A stretch of DNA of 64,000 nucleotides, taken from Amycolatopsis sp. FDAARGOS 1241 (GTDB taxonomy: Bacteria > Actinomycetota > Actinomycetes > Mycobacteriales > Pseudonocardiaceae). The notes beneath the pieces are model-generated. The model saw only the letters and a list, made by a program, of their open reading frames with translations, searched no databases and was not told where the DNA came from. A program made the translations under genes and the position numbers. The stretch's first letter is position 1. Each line of letters opens with the position of its first letter. The stretch covers positions 5,146,001 to 5,210,000 of the forward strand of contig NZ_CP069526.1 of NCBI RefSeq assembly GCF_016889705.1, written 5' to 3'. Shown here in pieces: positions 35,731 to 44,759 of this stretch.

Positions 35731-35762
35731 GGACGGCCCGCCGGGGTTCCGGCGGGCCGTCC
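35731..35762 (+). terminator. Perfect 14-bp stem-loop terminator
   Basis: GGACGGCCCGCCGG at 35731-35744, loop GGTT, then CCGGCGGGCCGTCC at 35749-35762. It is 114 bases past the binding-protein stop. No T-run. It ends that transcript on the plus strand. Confidence 0.8.
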
Positions 35763-36231
35763 TGGTGGTGTGCGCTATCGCCGGGCCAGCCGTCGCTGTC
35801 GGAGCCGGGGACGTAGGCGCCGGGCACCTGGGCCGGGAAGTAGATCTTGGAGTCGCCGGGATAGGGCTTGGTCCATCCGGTTGCTTCGTACCAGCTGAAG
35901 CGGCTCATCTGCTCCGGCGGTGCGCTGTCGACCTTGGAGTTGTCCCCGACGAACGGCTGCGACGCCTTCCACGTCTGCCATTGTGCGGCCAGGCGCATTC
36001 GACGTCAGCCGCGCCACCCTCTGCCGCAACCTGACCGCACACACCGAGGAACAGACAGCTGACGGCTGGCCAGCGGTGGTTGACTCGCGCAGCAGGTTTT
36101 TGGCGTATTCCGGTTCCACCCCTGAATAGTGCGGCACTGATCAGCCACGGCGCTGACTACCATCAGCACTGGGTGCCGCTGGTGTGGCACGCCCTAACCA
36201 TGCACGTCACCGCAGACAAGCAGTCAGAGCC
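35763..36231. other. Gap with a minus-strand gene fragment
   Basis: The minus strand at 35998-35775 reads WKASQPFVGDNSKVDSAPPE, QMSRFSWYEATGWTKPYPGD, SKIYFPAQVPGAYVPGSDSD and then degenerates into the terminator. It looks like the C-terminal part of a secreted protein; family not recognised. The rest holds nothing supported. Confidence 0.4.
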
Positions 36232-36609
36232 ATGAGCAGACCGACCGGGAAACGACTACAGGCCACGTCGCCGCTCTTCACCGTCGCGTTCGCGGCGGCA
36301 GTCGTCGCCGGCTGTGACACGAACTCGCCCGGACGCACACCCGCCCCCGGCTCCACGCCGCCACCGGCAACCACGCCTGCGCCGGGCCAGGTGACCGTCA
36401 CGGGCAGAGTGTTCAGGGGCACCGAACCCGGCTGCCTGCTGCTGGACACCGGGTCGGTGCAATATCTCCTCGTTGACGGCGACCGCGCCCAACTTGACCC
36501 GGGTCGCACGATAACCGTCTCCGGTCGCACCCATCCCGGCGCACCGACGACATGTCAGCAGGGCATCCCTTTTGAAGTGCAGTCAGTCCAGCCTTCCAGC
36601 TCGAGGTAA
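36232..36609 (+). CDS. Small secreted lipoprotein
   Basis: 125 residues. Signal peptide LFTVAFAAAVVAGC with lipobox Cys, a Pro/Thr-rich spacer, then an OB-like or DUF5818-like beta domain (GQVTVTGRVFRGTEPGCLLL, GSVQYLLVDGDRAQLDPGRT, TVSGRTHPG). ATG at 36232 is preferred over 36184 because the signal peptide then begins normally. Function unknown. Confidence 0.65.
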   Translation: MSRPTGKRLQATSPLFTVAFAAAVVAGCDTNSPGRTPAPGSTPPPATTPAPGQVTVTGRVFRGTEPGCLLLDTGSVQYLLVDGDRAQLDPGRTITVSGRTHPGAPTTCQQGIPFEVQSVQPSSSR

Positions 36610-36830
36610 GCGGCGCATACCCGCCCGATTACGCCAGAGCACTGAATGGTTACTTACAGGTCGTCGATGCCGATCTGACAGGTGTTGCCAAGACACAAGC
36701 CGCCGGAGGCAGCCGGCTGCCTGGAGCCAACACCGGTCCAGCGCGTGACTGACGACCACGCTGCCGCGCGTTCGGCTCGGTGGGGGCGAGCCCTCGCACG
36801 GCCACCAGAGGCACCCGGCCCGATGTCTGC

Positions 36831-38123
36831 TCAGGCGAAGGCGAAGTAGCGGAGCCAGAGATAGGGCGCGGCGACGGCGATGGTGATGACAGTGATGATC
36901 GCGCCTTTCTTGGTGAACTCCCAGAAGGTGATGGGTGCGCCGGCGCGGGCGGCGATGCCGAGCATGACGACGTTGGCGCTGGCGCCGACCGCGGTCATGT
37001 TGCCCCCGAAGTCGGCGCCGAGGGCGAGTGACCACCACAGGGCTTGCGAGTGCGCGGGGTCGGGGATGTCGTGGGTGAGGACGAGCACGAGCGGGCTCAT
37101 CGTGGCGACATAGGGGATGTTGTCGATCACCCCGGACAGGACGGTCGAGACGCCGAGGATCAGGAAGACCGCGAGCAGTGCGTTGCCGCCGGTGGCGTCG
37201 GCGGCGAGACGGGCGAGGGAGTCGATGACGCCGGTCTTGACGAGAGCGCCGATCATGATGAACAGACCGGCGAAGAACAGCAGGGTCTCCCACTCGACGC
37301 CGGCGAGGTAGTCCTGGGGGCGGGTGCCGGAGATCAGGACGAGCAGGCCGGCACCGAGGAGTGCGACCACGGACGGGTCGAGGTGCACAACCGAGTGCAG
37401 GATGAACCCGGCGAACACCAGCAGTAGGACGAGGCCGCACTTGAGCAGCAGCCGGGGTTGCTGGATGGCCTCGCGTTCGTTGAGTGTCATCACCTCGGCG
37501 CGGCGTTGGGGGTCGACGGTGAACGACCCGCGGAACAGCCACGGCAGCACCAGGGTGAACACGACCAGCGTGATGGCGACGATGGGGCCGAGGTTGAGCA
37601 GGAAGTCGTTGAACGTCAGGCCTGCGCGGCTGGCGATGATGATGTTCGGCGGGTCGCCGATCAACGTGGCGGTGCCGCCGATGTTGGAGGCGAAGACCTC
37701 GGCGATCAGGAACGGCACCGGGTTGATGTCGAGCCGGTCGCAGACCAGCAGGGTCACCGGCGCGATCAGCAACACGGTGGTCACGTTGTCGAGGAACGCC
37801 GACGCGATCGCGGTGATCAGTGCCAAGAGGACCATCACGCGCAGCGGGGAGCCCTTCGCGCGTTTGGCCGCCCAGATCGCGAGGAACTCGAACACGCCGG
37901 TGCGGCGCAAGATCCCCACGATGATCATCATCCCGAGCAGCAGGAAGATCACGTTCCAGTCGACACCGGTTTCCTCGGAGAAGAACGCATCGGCCGAGCT
38001 GCTGACCCCGGTGCCCAGCACGACGCCGGCCCCGGCGAGCGCCGCGACCATCTTGGGGATCTTCTCGGTGGCGATGAGCAGGTAGGCCACCGCGAACACG
38101 GTGATGGCGATGACGGTGCTCAT
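36831..38123 (-). CDS. ArsB/NhaD-family ion transporter (SLC13-like permease)
   Basis: 430 residues, about eleven to twelve transmembrane segments. Typical elements: [60 protein letters not shown] (conserved GDPPN loop), and in the second half [40 protein letters not shown]. Members export arsenite or exchange Na+/H+ or anions. A CBS-domain gene ends 29 bases upstream on the same strand, suggesting a regulated permease with a cytosolic sensor. Substrate not decidable from sequence. Confidence 0.85.
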   Translation of the reverse strand: MSTVIAITVFAVAYLLIATEKIPKMVAALAGAGVVLGTGVSSSADAFFSEETGVDWNVIFLLLGMMIIVGILRRTGVFEFLAIWAAKRAKGSPLRVMVLLALITAIASAFLDNVTTVLLIAPVTLLVCDRLDINPVPFLIAEVFASNIGGTATLIGDPPNIIIASRAGLTFNDFLLNLGPIVAITLVVFTLVLPWLFRGSFTVDPQRRAEVMTLNEREAIQQPRLLLKCGLVLLLVFAGFILHSVVHLDPSVVALLGAGLLVLISGTRPQDYLAGVEWETLLFFAGLFIMIGALVKTGVIDSLARLAADATGGNALLAVFLILGVSTVLSGVIDNIPYVATMSPLVLVLTHDIPDPAHSQALWWSLALGADFGGNMTAVGASANVVMLGIAARAGAPITFWEFTKKGAIITVITIAVAAPYLWLRYFAFA

Positions 38124-38151
38124 GAGAGCACCGCGCGCGTGGTGCCGGCGG

Positions 38152-38598
38152 TCAGCGCGGGCTGAGAGCCAGCTCCAACAGCCGGGACGCGGACACGACG
38201 CCGATGAGGGTGCCCTCCTGCATCACCGCGACCAGGGGGCAGCGCAGCCGCGCCATGACTGCGGCGACCTCGACGATCGTGTCGTCGGCGTTCACCCGCG
38301 GCAACTCCGTCGGCTCCCCGGACAGCACCGATCGCACCGTCTTGCCCGCGAGTTTGTCCGCGGCCCGGTCGGCCATCGACTCGGTGAGCACACCCGCCAG
38401 CGACGGGTCGTCGCACACATAGCGCGGCACCAGGAAGCGCACCACCTGCGAGGCCGGCAGCACCGACTGCGGACAGCCACTGCCATCCGTGACGACCAAC
38501 CCGGGCAGCCGACGCTCCGCCAGCAGCCGCGCCGCCGCCAAGGCATCGGAGTCCAGGTCCACAACCGGGTACTCCTCGGCCATCTCGCAGGCGCGCAT
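38152..38598 (-). CDS. CBS-domain-pair protein
   Basis: 148 residues, two CBS repeats ([31 protein letters not shown]; and [40 protein letters not shown]). Such domains bind adenine nucleotides. It is the first gene of a two-gene unit with the permease downstream, so it may sense energy state or a nucleotide and gate that transporter (inference). Confidence 0.85.
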   Translation of the reverse strand: MRACEMAEEYPVVDLDSDALAAARLLAERRLPGLVVTDGSGCPQSVLPASQVVRFLVPRYVCDDPSLAGVLTESMADRAADKLAGKTVRSVLSGEPTELPRVNADDTIVEVAAVMARLRCPLVAVMQEGTLIGVVSASRLLELALSPR

Positions 38599-39259
38599 CC
38601 TGCGACTCTACGACCAGCCGACGACCTCCGCGGTGGTTCGCGGATAAGCCCTGCCGCGTTCTTGACGCTCCCCGGCGGCGCGTCCGCGCCCCAGCCGACG
38701 ACACGGCGCAGAACCCGACAACAGCACGACCCGCCCGGCAACCGACGTGCCGGACAGCGGCACCATAACCACGTCCGCGGACCACGCGAGGCGGGGCTAC
38801 CAGCGGAGTGACGCCGGCAGCGAACGCGGGCACAACGCTGCAGCACGGCCCAGCCTGGACAATCAGAGCGGGTGTCATCGGGCTCCCACGGGTCGGCGAT
38901 CCGGCTCGCACCCGACCGGGTGCGAGCGAGCCGACCAGACTTCCCGGCACTCCTGACCGTAAAGATGCCGCAAAGAGCCACCCCAGGCAAACACCCGGGC
39001 AACGGAACACAGCCCGGTGGCCCCGGCCATCGCACCACATCGCCGCCATACACGGCGTGGCCGACAGAGTCCTGCGCATGCGGACGCTGATTGCCGCAGC
39101 TCGCCGGCGGGCTCGCCGACATCGCCGTGCCCGGCCACGGGCTCATTGCCTCCTCCGTTGCGCATCCCGTGCGGCTCAGGTCAGCTTCGGGAGTTCCGGG
39201 CCTAGTTCGCGCGGAACAGAGCGGGACGGCGGATCTCCATCGCGTGCCGTGCCCTGGTG
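38599..39259. other. Gap, no gene supported
   Basis: Frames on both strands are open but lack starts. Nothing resembling a transposon end was recognised, although a Tn3-family relic follows immediately. Confidence 0.4.
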
Positions 39260-39530
39260 CTACTGGAGATCGTCGTCCTCGCCGTCGGTGTCGATCACGG
39301 TGTCGGGATCGCTGAGCGGTCGCAGGCCGCCGGCGAGCTCGGTGGGCAGCAGGACCGAGTATCTGCCGAGCAGGCTGATGTGGCGGTGGCGGAACGGGGC
39401 GAGCCGGGCGGCGTCCTCGTCGGGGTAGCGGGTGTTGAACAGCACGACCGCGTTGAGCACCAGCCCGAGTGCGCCGACCTGGTCTTCCATGCCTTCGTAG
39501 GCCGTCACATGTGATCGGAGCCATGGCCGC
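39260..39530 (-). mobile_element. Tn3-family transposase (TnpA) C-terminal relic
   Basis: Reads YEGMEDQVGALGLVLNAVVL, FNTRYPDEDAARLAPFRHRH, ISLLGRYSVLLPTELAGGLR, PLSDP. This is the end of TnpA, in which VLNAVVLWNTRY and the ISP-x-xHxHI/NxLGRY segment are conserved; about ten residues are missing after NTRY. The rest of the transposase, the resolvase and terminal repeats are not seen. Confidence 0.8.
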
Positions 39531-39564
39531 GGGCAGGAGTCGCGGACCTGGCGACGGAGGGGGC

Positions 39565-39993
39565 TCAGCTGCTGGAGCGGTCGCGGGTGAGCTGCCAGGC
39601 CATGGTGATCACCGTGCCCTGCCCGGTAGGCGTGACCTCGGCGTGGTCGGACAACAGCTGGATCAGCGGCAGTCCGCGGCCGCGGCGCGGGTCCGGCGCG
39701 GCGTGAGGCCGCCAGCGGCCGTGGTCGGTGACGGTGACCTGCACCGTCCGCTCGTCGTGGTGGGCGTGCAGATCGAGCGTGCCGGTGGTGCCCTCGGGGT
39801 AGGCGTGTTCGGCGGCGTTGACCAGGGCTTCGTAGACGGCGAGTTCGAGGTCGCCGATCAGCTCGTCCGGCAGGCCACGGCCGCGTGCCCAGTCGGTGAG
39901 GACGTAGCGCAGCAAAGAAGCATCGTCCAGGCGAGCGGGGCGGCGCAGGTGCAGCGCCGGAGGGTCGCCGTCGGGGTTGCTCGCCGAGCACAT
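39565..39993 (-). CDS. RsbW-like anti-sigma ATPase (GHKL kinase)
   Basis: 142 residues. The N-box DLELAVYEALVNAAEHAYPE and the later DHGRWRPHAAPDPRRGRGL, IQLLSDHAEVTP match HATPase_c_2 anti-sigma factors that bind a sigma factor and phosphorylate STAS antagonists. ATG at 39993 is the best start, with AGGAG twelve bases upstream. Two STAS genes follow on the same strand, giving a complete partner-switching set except for the sigma factor. Confidence 0.85.
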   Translation of the reverse strand: MCSASNPDGDPPALHLRRPARLDDASLLRYVLTDWARGRGLPDELIGDLELAVYEALVNAAEHAYPEGTTGTLDLHAHHDERTVQVTVTDHGRWRPHAAPDPRRGRGLPLIQLLSDHAEVTPTGQGTVITMAWQLTRDRSSS

Positions 39994-40103
39994 CGTGCGG
40001 GGTGCTCCTAATTCTCCGCTGCTCAGCGGTCGTACACGGTTGGGGGCAATGCCGGGTTTACCCCGATACGGCGCGCATATACCCGCCACGACGGCCCGGG
40101 TGC

Positions 40104-40481
40104 TCAGGTCGGGCGGGCGGTCAGGGCGTCCTGGGTGGTGTCGTAGTAGTCGAAGTAGTGGTCCATGCCCAGCAGCTGCAGGGTGCGCCGGATCGGGCGG
40201 GCCACGACGAGCCGGACGGTGGTGTGCTCGCCGGCGGTGAGCACGGCGTCGACCAGGACGCCGATGGCGACCGAGGAGAAGAACACGGCCCCGGTCAGGT
40301 CCAGCACCAGCACGGTCGGTTTCTCGGCGAGGGCGTGGTGCACGGTCTTCTGCAGCGTCGGGCTGGTGATTGCGTCGAATTCCCCGCCGGCGACGATGAC
40401 CACGTCCTCCCCGCTATGTCGGAGGGCGACGTCAGCGGCAGGGGCCGCGCTGACGGGGTCTGCGTGGTCGGAAGGCTGCAT
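40104..40481 (-). CDS. STAS-domain anti-sigma-factor antagonist 1
   Basis: 125 residues. VALRHSGEDVVIVAGGEFDA, TSPTLQKTVHHAL, then VLVLDLTGAVFFSSVAIGVL, the segment that carries the regulatory Ser in RsbV/SpoIIAA relatives. ATG at 40481 has GAGGAGG nine bases upstream. Together with the adjacent ATPase and a second STAS gene it forms a partner-switch module. Confidence 0.9.
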   Translation of the reverse strand: MQPSDHADPVSAAPAADVALRHSGEDVVIVAGGEFDAITSPTLQKTVHHALAEKPTVLVLDLTGAVFFSSVAIGVLVDAVLTAGEHTTVRLVVARPIRRTLQLLGMDHYFDYYDTTQDALTARPT

Positions 40482-40586
40482 CCATGCCATCCTCCTCGCC
40501 ACCGCTGCCACACGCAGTGCCGAGGTATTCACCCCGCCAGGCGCACGCGGGAAGTGCGGCCGGGCGGGCGACGCGCTGCCGGGACA

Positions 40587-40973
40587 TCACCCGGCGGCGG
40601 CCTGGGCGTCGGCGAGAGTGTCGAAGACGCTGAACAGGGGTTCAAGGCCGAGCAGGGCCAGGTTACGGCGGACTTCATGCGCCGCGACCAGCTGCAGAAC
40701 GGTGTGCTCGCCGGCGCGGGACCGGGCGTCGACCAGGCAGCCGAACGCGGCCGAGGAGAAAAACGTCGTCCCGCTCAGATCCAGCACCAGCCGGTCCGGG
40801 GCCGGCGCGAGGGCCTCGAGAATGCCCTGCTGCAGCACGGGGGTGGTGATCACGTCGAACTCGCCACGGGCGGTGAGCACCACCGCGCCACCGGCCCGTT
40901 GTACCTGCACGTTCGCGGTCGGGACCGCCGCGGCGGCCACCTCGGACGGCGGGATCGGGTCAGGTACCTGCAT
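40587..40973 (-). CDS. STAS-domain anti-sigma-factor antagonist 2
   Basis: 128 residues, paralogous to the 125-residue STAS protein (VQVQRAGGAVVLTARGEFDV, TTPVLQQGILEALAPAPDRL, VLDLSGTTFFSSAAFGCLVD). ATG at 40973. First gene of the module. Two antagonists for one ATPase would allow two inputs; a third copy of this family lies decayed at 47893-48103. Confidence 0.9.
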   Translation of the reverse strand: MQVPDPIPPSEVAAAAVPTANVQVQRAGGAVVLTARGEFDVITTPVLQQGILEALAPAPDRLVLDLSGTTFFSSAAFGCLVDARSRAGEHTVLQLVAAHEVRRNLALLGLEPLFSVFDTLADAQAAAG

Positions 40974-41042
40974 AACCCTTATTTTGGCGTCCGCCCGACC
41001 GCCCCGCAGGCCAGACGCAGGACTGTGTGAGCACCAAGATCC

Positions 41043-41291
41043 ATGCGCACGAACAAGGTGTTCATCGACTGGACCCAGAACAACCCCGCCAAAACCACCA
41101 TCGCCCCCTACTCCCTCCGCGGCTGCGACACCCCCACCGCCTCCACCCCGATCACCTGGGACGAGCTCCGCGCCTGCCGCACCCCGGCCGAGCTGACCTC
41201 CACCGCCGACGACGTGCTGCACCGCGTCGGCGAGCACGGCGACCTGCTCTCGGGGCTCGACCGCACCTGCGCGGTGCTGCCCGGACGGTGA
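41043..41291 (+). pseudogene. ligD: LigD polymerase-domain C-terminal fragment
   Basis: Reads KVFIDWTQNNPAKTTIAPYS, LRGCDTPTASTPITWDELRA and TADDVLHRVGEHGDLLSGLD. This is the end of the primase-polymerase domain of actinobacterial LigD (bacterial NHEJ); the N-terminal catalytic part with the DxD motif is missing. The ATG at 41043 is just the first in-frame Met. Likely another relic. Confidence 0.8.
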
Positions 41292-41397
41292 CCGCCACCC
41301 TGATCGCCCCCCGCAGCGCGCCGGGGTGGCGGGGTGTACCCGGTTGAGAACAGGCGCGCGGTGAAGCCACAGGATGCCGTGCGCGGGCGCGCGACGA

Positions 41398-41589
41398 TCA
41401 GCGGTACTGGCTGGTCGTGTATTGCTTGGACAGCTTCTTGGCGTTGGCGAGGGCGATGTCGTAGGCCGGCGACGCGGTGGTGATCTCCTGGACGCAGCCC
41501 GGGCACAACACACCGCCCGGTCCGGGCTCGGATTTCCGGCACCGGAAGCACTTCTTCAACGCCCGCTCTTCGGCGGCCACGCCCCGCAT
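41398..41589 (-). CDS. Small zinc-binding protein, 63 aa
   Basis: KKCFRCRKSEPGPGGVLCPG, CVQEITTASPAYDIALANAK: a double CxxC ribbon followed by a helix. Only weak ribosome-binding sequence (AAGGG adjacent to ATG at 41589). Unknown function. Confidence 0.5.
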   Translation of the reverse strand: MRGVAAEERALKKCFRCRKSEPGPGGVLCPGCVQEITTASPAYDIALANAKKLSKQYTTSQYR

Positions 41590-41707
41590 CCCTTGCTCTC
41601 ATCTGCCTTCGTCGTTCCGACCGTATGCCGCGCCACCGGCACTCGACGGCCTCGACATGCCTTCGGACTGTGTGGCGTGGACACCACCACGGGTGTGCGG
41701 GCTCGGT

Positions 41708-42040
41708 TCAGCGCTGGTCGAGTTGGGCGCGGAGATCGGTGATGGTGTTCTCGGCGTCAGCGAGCTGGTTCTGGGTGTCGGTGAGTTGGTCTTGCAGGCC
41801 GATGATGCGGGCGGCGGCGGCGAGGGTGTGGCCGTCGTCGAGTTGTTCGCGCAGCCGGACCACGAGGGTGAGCTGGCGGCGGGAGTAGCGACGGTGGCCG
41901 CCCTCGGAGCGGTGCGGGCGCACCAAGTTCGCGGTGTCGAGGCTGCGCAGGAACGCTTCCTGCACGCCCAGCATCTTCGCGGCCTGCCCGGTGGTGAAGG
42001 CCGGGTAGTCCTGGTCGTCGAGGTTGCCCAGATCAGCCAC
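41708..42040 (-). CDS. hspR: HspR-like MerR-family heat-shock repressor
   Basis: 110 residues. MerR HTH: AFTTGQAAKMLGVQEAFLRS, LVRPHRSEGGHRRYSRRQLT, LVVRLREQLDDGHTLAAAAR, then a leucine-rich coiled coil (LQDQLTDTQNQLADAENTIT). HspR represses dnaK and small heat-shock genes. GTG at 42040 follows GGAGG. It faces the gene at 42188 and the Hsp20 gene downstream, the usual HspR target type. Confidence 0.8.
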   Translation of the reverse strand: MADLGNLDDQDYPAFTTGQAAKMLGVQEAFLRSLDTANLVRPHRSEGGHRRYSRRQLTLVVRLREQLDDGHTLAAAARIIGLQDQLTDTQNQLADAENTITDLRAQLDQR

Positions 42041-42096
42041 GCAACCTCCTTCACGGGTCGTCACGTCAGTCGCTACAGATTATCTAGAGCGGATGC

Positions 42097-42125
42097 TTGA
42101 CACAAGCTACAGTGCGCGCTATAGA
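42097..42125 (+). promoter_or_regulatory. Consensus sigma-70-type promoter with overlapping palindrome
   Basis: TTGACA at 42097-42102, 17 bases, TATAGA at 42120-42125, close to ideal for the housekeeping sigma factor. The short palindrome CTTG-ACA-CAAG (42096-42106) overlaps the -35 element. It drives the plus-strand gene at 42188; HspR transcribed the other way could act on it. Confidence 0.6.
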
Positions 42126-42187
42126 AATGGAGAGGCGGTACATGACCTGGTGTCGAACACGACGACGTTGCCGGGGAGTGATCGACG

Positions 42188-42769
42188 ATGCCGGACACCA
42201 CTCGCCGCGCGGCGGTGACCAGCGGGGTCGCTGAGCTGGTCTGTGCCGACGTGGCCTGGTTGCGTGCGGAGTTCGACGCGATCGTGACCGCCAACTTCGG
42301 GGTTCTGCCTCCTCTCTCTGCGCCGCGTCCCGGCGGTGCGGGCCCGCGGCGACCGGGCTGCCCGGCCCGGGCCGCCCGTGCCCGCCACCGGGCCTACGTG
42401 ACGCCGGTGATCCGGGGCGGGCATCGGCAGCGGTCGCCTCCGCCGACCGGGTCTGCCCTGTGGTCAGCAACCCCGATGGTGATCCCGGAAAGGCAGGTGA
42501 TGCCGCACGGCCACGTCTGGAGCCCGGCCCCGGGCGGGTGGTGCCTATTTCGACGGCCCGGCCGAGGAGACCCCAGCGGCGGTCCCGGCCCCGCGTCTCA
42601 TGGCGCATTTTCGCGACAGCCCCACCCCCCCGGTGACGCCTCCGGTGTGACCCGGTCCCAGCACGTTTCAGCACCTTCTCTTCTGTACGAACTGGTAACC
42701 GGCCTCGCCGCTGCCTCAGGTGGCGGCGAGGCCCGGATCTTCACCGGCCACGCTGAACCATTAGCGTAA
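42188..42769 (+). pseudogene. Hypothetical protein, N-terminal part intact, rest probably decayed
   Basis: From ATG at 42188 the first 38 residues are convincing (DTTRRAAVTSGVAELVCADV, AWLRAEFDAIVTANFG), resembling short proteins often found near actinobacterial hsp20 genes. After about 42310 the frame becomes Arg/Pro-rich and another frame looks better, so a frameshift is likely. A strong promoter precedes it. Confidence 0.4.
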
Positions 42770-42791
42770 AGTCACAAAGATCTACAATTGC

Positions 42792-42818
42792 GGAAACAGT
42801 ATTACTGAGCGATTCGTT
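42792..42818 (+). promoter_or_regulatory. Possible ECF-sigma (SigE/SigH-like) promoter upstream of hsp20
   Basis: GGAAAC at 42792-42797, 17 bases, CGTT at 42815-42818, matching the GGAAC-N17-19-CGTT form of oxidative/heat ECF sigma promoters that drive small heat-shock genes in mycobacteria. Two direct TTGAG half-sites follow around 42825-42840, similar to HspR half-sites but not inverted. Confidence 0.4.
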
Positions 42819-42905
42819 AGCAGGTTGAGGACAGGTTGAGCGAGCCGCCTCCGGCCCCACCAGCACGCCGGGTGGCGGTGCTTAGGGAAGGAGAGTAGGA
42901 GGCGC

Positions 42906-43343
42906 ATGGTCATGTTGATGCGGACTGACCCGTTCCGGGAGCTGGACCGGCTCACCCAGCAGTTTTTCGGCGCCAGCGGCACCGCCACCCGGCCGGCGGT
43001 GATGCCGATGGACGCCTACCGCTCCGGCAACGAGTACGTGGTGCAGTTCGACCTGCCCGGCGTCAAGCCGGACTCGATCGATCTGGACGTGGAGCGCAAC
43101 GTACTCACCGTCAAGGCCGAACGCACCCCCAGCTATGAAGAGGGTGCCGAGGTCCAGGTGTCCGAGCGGCCTCGCGGGGTGTTCTCCCGGCAACTGTTTT
43201 TGGGCGACACCCTCGACGCGGACAACATCGCCGCGGACTACGACGCGGGCGTGCTGACGCTGCGGGTGCCGATCGCCGAACAGGCCAAGCCCCGCAAGAT
43301 CGCGATCAGTGGCGGCGGCGAGGCCAAGCAGATCAACGCCTGA
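42906..43343 (+). CDS. Hsp20/alpha-crystallin small heat-shock protein
   Basis: 145 residues. Alpha-crystallin domain: [83 protein letters not shown]-independent holdase that prevents aggregation. Start ATG at 42906 follows GGAAGGAGAGTAGGAGG. A perfect 16-bp hairpin follows at 43368-43423. Confidence 0.95.
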   Translation: MVMLMRTDPFRELDRLTQQFFGASGTATRPAVMPMDAYRSGNEYVVQFDLPGVKPDSIDLDVERNVLTVKAERTPSYEEGAEVQVSERPRGVFSRQLFLGDTLDADNIAADYDAGVLTLRVPIAEQAKPRKIAISGGGEAKQINA

Positions 43344-43367
43344 GCGGCCGAACCCGGTCCACCCCGC

Positions 43368-43423
43368 ATTCCGGCCCCCGCCCCACACCGCGGCATTTTC
43401 CGCCCGCGGGCGGGGGCCGGAAT
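43368..43423 (+). terminator. 16-bp perfect hairpin after hsp20
   Basis: ATTCCGGCCCCCGCCC at 43368-43383 pairs with GGGCGGGGGCCGGAAT at 43408-43423, with a 24-base loop. It separates hsp20 from the gene at 43485. Confidence 0.8.
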
Positions 43424-43484
43424 CGTTGCGGCCCGCCATCGCGGGGCGGGGCGGGGGCCGGGGAGACGCAGGGAGAAGAGCACA

Positions 43485-44003
43485 ATGACCGACGCCGACA
43501 CGGTGCAGGACCAATTGGATCAGGCTCACCGGCAGCTGGCCGCGGCCGAGCGTCTTCTGTCCGCACGCGCGCCCGGACCGGATGAGCTGCACGCCGCGGT
43601 CGACGGCGCCGTACGGATCAGCACCGTGCTGGCCGATCTGGTCGCCACCGTAATGCGCCAGGCCCCGGCCATCCTCGATCACAACGGCGGCGGCTCGATG
43701 CTGGACGATCTGCTGGCCGACCTGCGCCATGCACGGCTGCCTGACCACCGGACCGCTGCCGCTCGCCCCGGCCCGCGACGACCTGGAACACACCTCATCG
43801 CCCACCCGAACGGAGAACAGGCCGTGCTCGACGACGCCCCGGCCCACGATGTCGCCGACCAGCAGCGCCCGGCCCGCCCCGAGCCGGGCGAGGACGAGCT
43901 GCCCCTGACCGGCGTCGGGAACCTGCTGGAAGCCGATCCCGCCGACGTTGCCGACCAGCGGCGTGACGCGCCGGTGCTCGAGGAAGGCGAACCCTGGCCC
44001 TGA
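43485..44003 (+). CDS. Hypothetical helical protein between Hsp20 and J-domain genes
   Basis: 172 residues. The N-terminal half is a helical bundle (DADTVQDQLDQAHRQLAAAE, RLLSARAPGPDELHAAVDGA, LADLVATVMRQAP) that resembles the next protein. The second half is acidic (ARPEPGEDELPLTGVGNLLE, LEEGEPWP). Codons about 43722-43790 fit better in a neighbouring frame, so a compensated frameshift is possible. ATG at 43485. Likely acts with the heat-shock neighbours, but nothing more can be said. Confidence 0.6.
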   Translation: MTDADTVQDQLDQAHRQLAAAERLLSARAPGPDELHAAVDGAVRISTVLADLVATVMRQAPAILDHNGGGSMLDDLLADLRHARLPDHRTAAARPGPRRPGTHLIAHPNGEQAVLDDAPAHDVADQQRPARPEPGEDELPLTGVGNLLEADPADVADQRRDAPVLEEGEPWP

Positions 44004-44043
44004 TCCCCAGCCGGGCGAGCAAGACAGGAAGGAAGCACCCACG

Positions 44044-44436
44044 ATGGGCACCAGCCGGCAACCGGCCACGATCGCCACCGCGCTGGCCACCACGGCCCGT
44101 ACGCTTCGCCGCGCGGTCCACGCGACCGACCCTGCCGTCCCGCCCGGCCCGGACCAGCTGCGCGAGACCGGCTGGCAGCTGATCCAGCTCACCGGCGAGC
44201 TGACCGACCTGGTCACCGTACTGGCCGAACACACCGGCCAGCACACCCAGCACCCGCACCGGATCATCCGTGCCGGCGGCGACACGCCGGCCACCGCGTC
44301 GCTGGCCCGCGCCTGCCGGGAACTGGCCACCCTGCGCCAAGCCCTCGACACCGCCCACACCGCGGCCCGCGACTACTACACCGCGATCAGCCACCTCAGC
44401 CCAGCCGGGCCCGAACCCCTCCGACCCTCGCCATGA
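44044..44436 (+). CDS. Hypothetical helical protein, paralogue-like to upstream gene
   Basis: 130 residues, helical: RQPATIATALATTARTLRRA, LRETGWQLIQLTGELTDLVT, TASLARACRELATLRQALDT. ATG at 44044 follows GGAAGGAAG. Its stop overlaps the next ATG (ATGA), so it is translationally coupled to the J-domain protein; a possible client or adaptor for it. Confidence 0.7.
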   Translation: MGTSRQPATIATALATTARTLRRAVHATDPAVPPGPDQLRETGWQLIQLTGELTDLVTVLAEHTGQHTQHPHRIIRAGGDTPATASLARACRELATLRQALDTAHTAARDYYTAISHLSPAGPEPLRPSP

Positions 44437-44759
44437 CCACCTCGCACCCCGCAGGCCCGCCCGACCCGTACGCGGTACTCGGCCTGGACCCCAGCGCCAA
44501 CGCCGCCGAGATCACCGCGGCCTACCGGCGCGCGGTCCGCGACTGCCACCCCGACACGGCGCGCCCCGACCGCGACCGGCTCGCCGCCGTGATCGCCGCC
44601 TACCGCCACCTACGCGATCATCACCCGCAACCGCCCGCCACCGGTCACCGGCACTCCCCGCACGCCCACGAGATCCCCGTGCGCGTGCACCCCCGCACCA
44701 CCCCACCGACACCCGACCTGCGCGCCGGCCCCGTCCACCGCCACACCGAGCGCGGCTGA
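44433..44759 (+). CDS. Small J-domain protein (DnaJ-like)
   Basis: 108 residues. J-domain: DPYAVLGLDPSANAAEITAA, YRRAVRDCHPDTARPDRDRL with the HPD tripeptide that stimulates DnaK ATPase, then a His/Pro-rich tail. Lacks the Gly/Phe and zinc domains, so it is a type-III J-protein. It probably delivers a particular client to DnaK; the two helical proteins upstream are candidates. Confidence 0.85.
   Translation: MTTSHPAGPPDPYAVLGLDPSANAAEITAAYRRAVRDCHPDTARPDRDRLAAVIAAYRHLRDHHPQPPATGHRHSPHAHEIPVRVHPRTTPPTPDLRAGPVHRHTERG

Noticed and set aside
34574..35998. A 474-codon minus-strand frame under the amino-acid-binding protein
   Set aside because: Antisense of the binding-protein gene and its terminator; only the region right of 35770 may be a real fragment.
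42882..44360. A 492-codon open frame on the minus strand
   Set aside because: It is antisense to Hsp20 and two other well-supported genes. Its composition is the mirror of their high-GC third positions, and no domain is visible.
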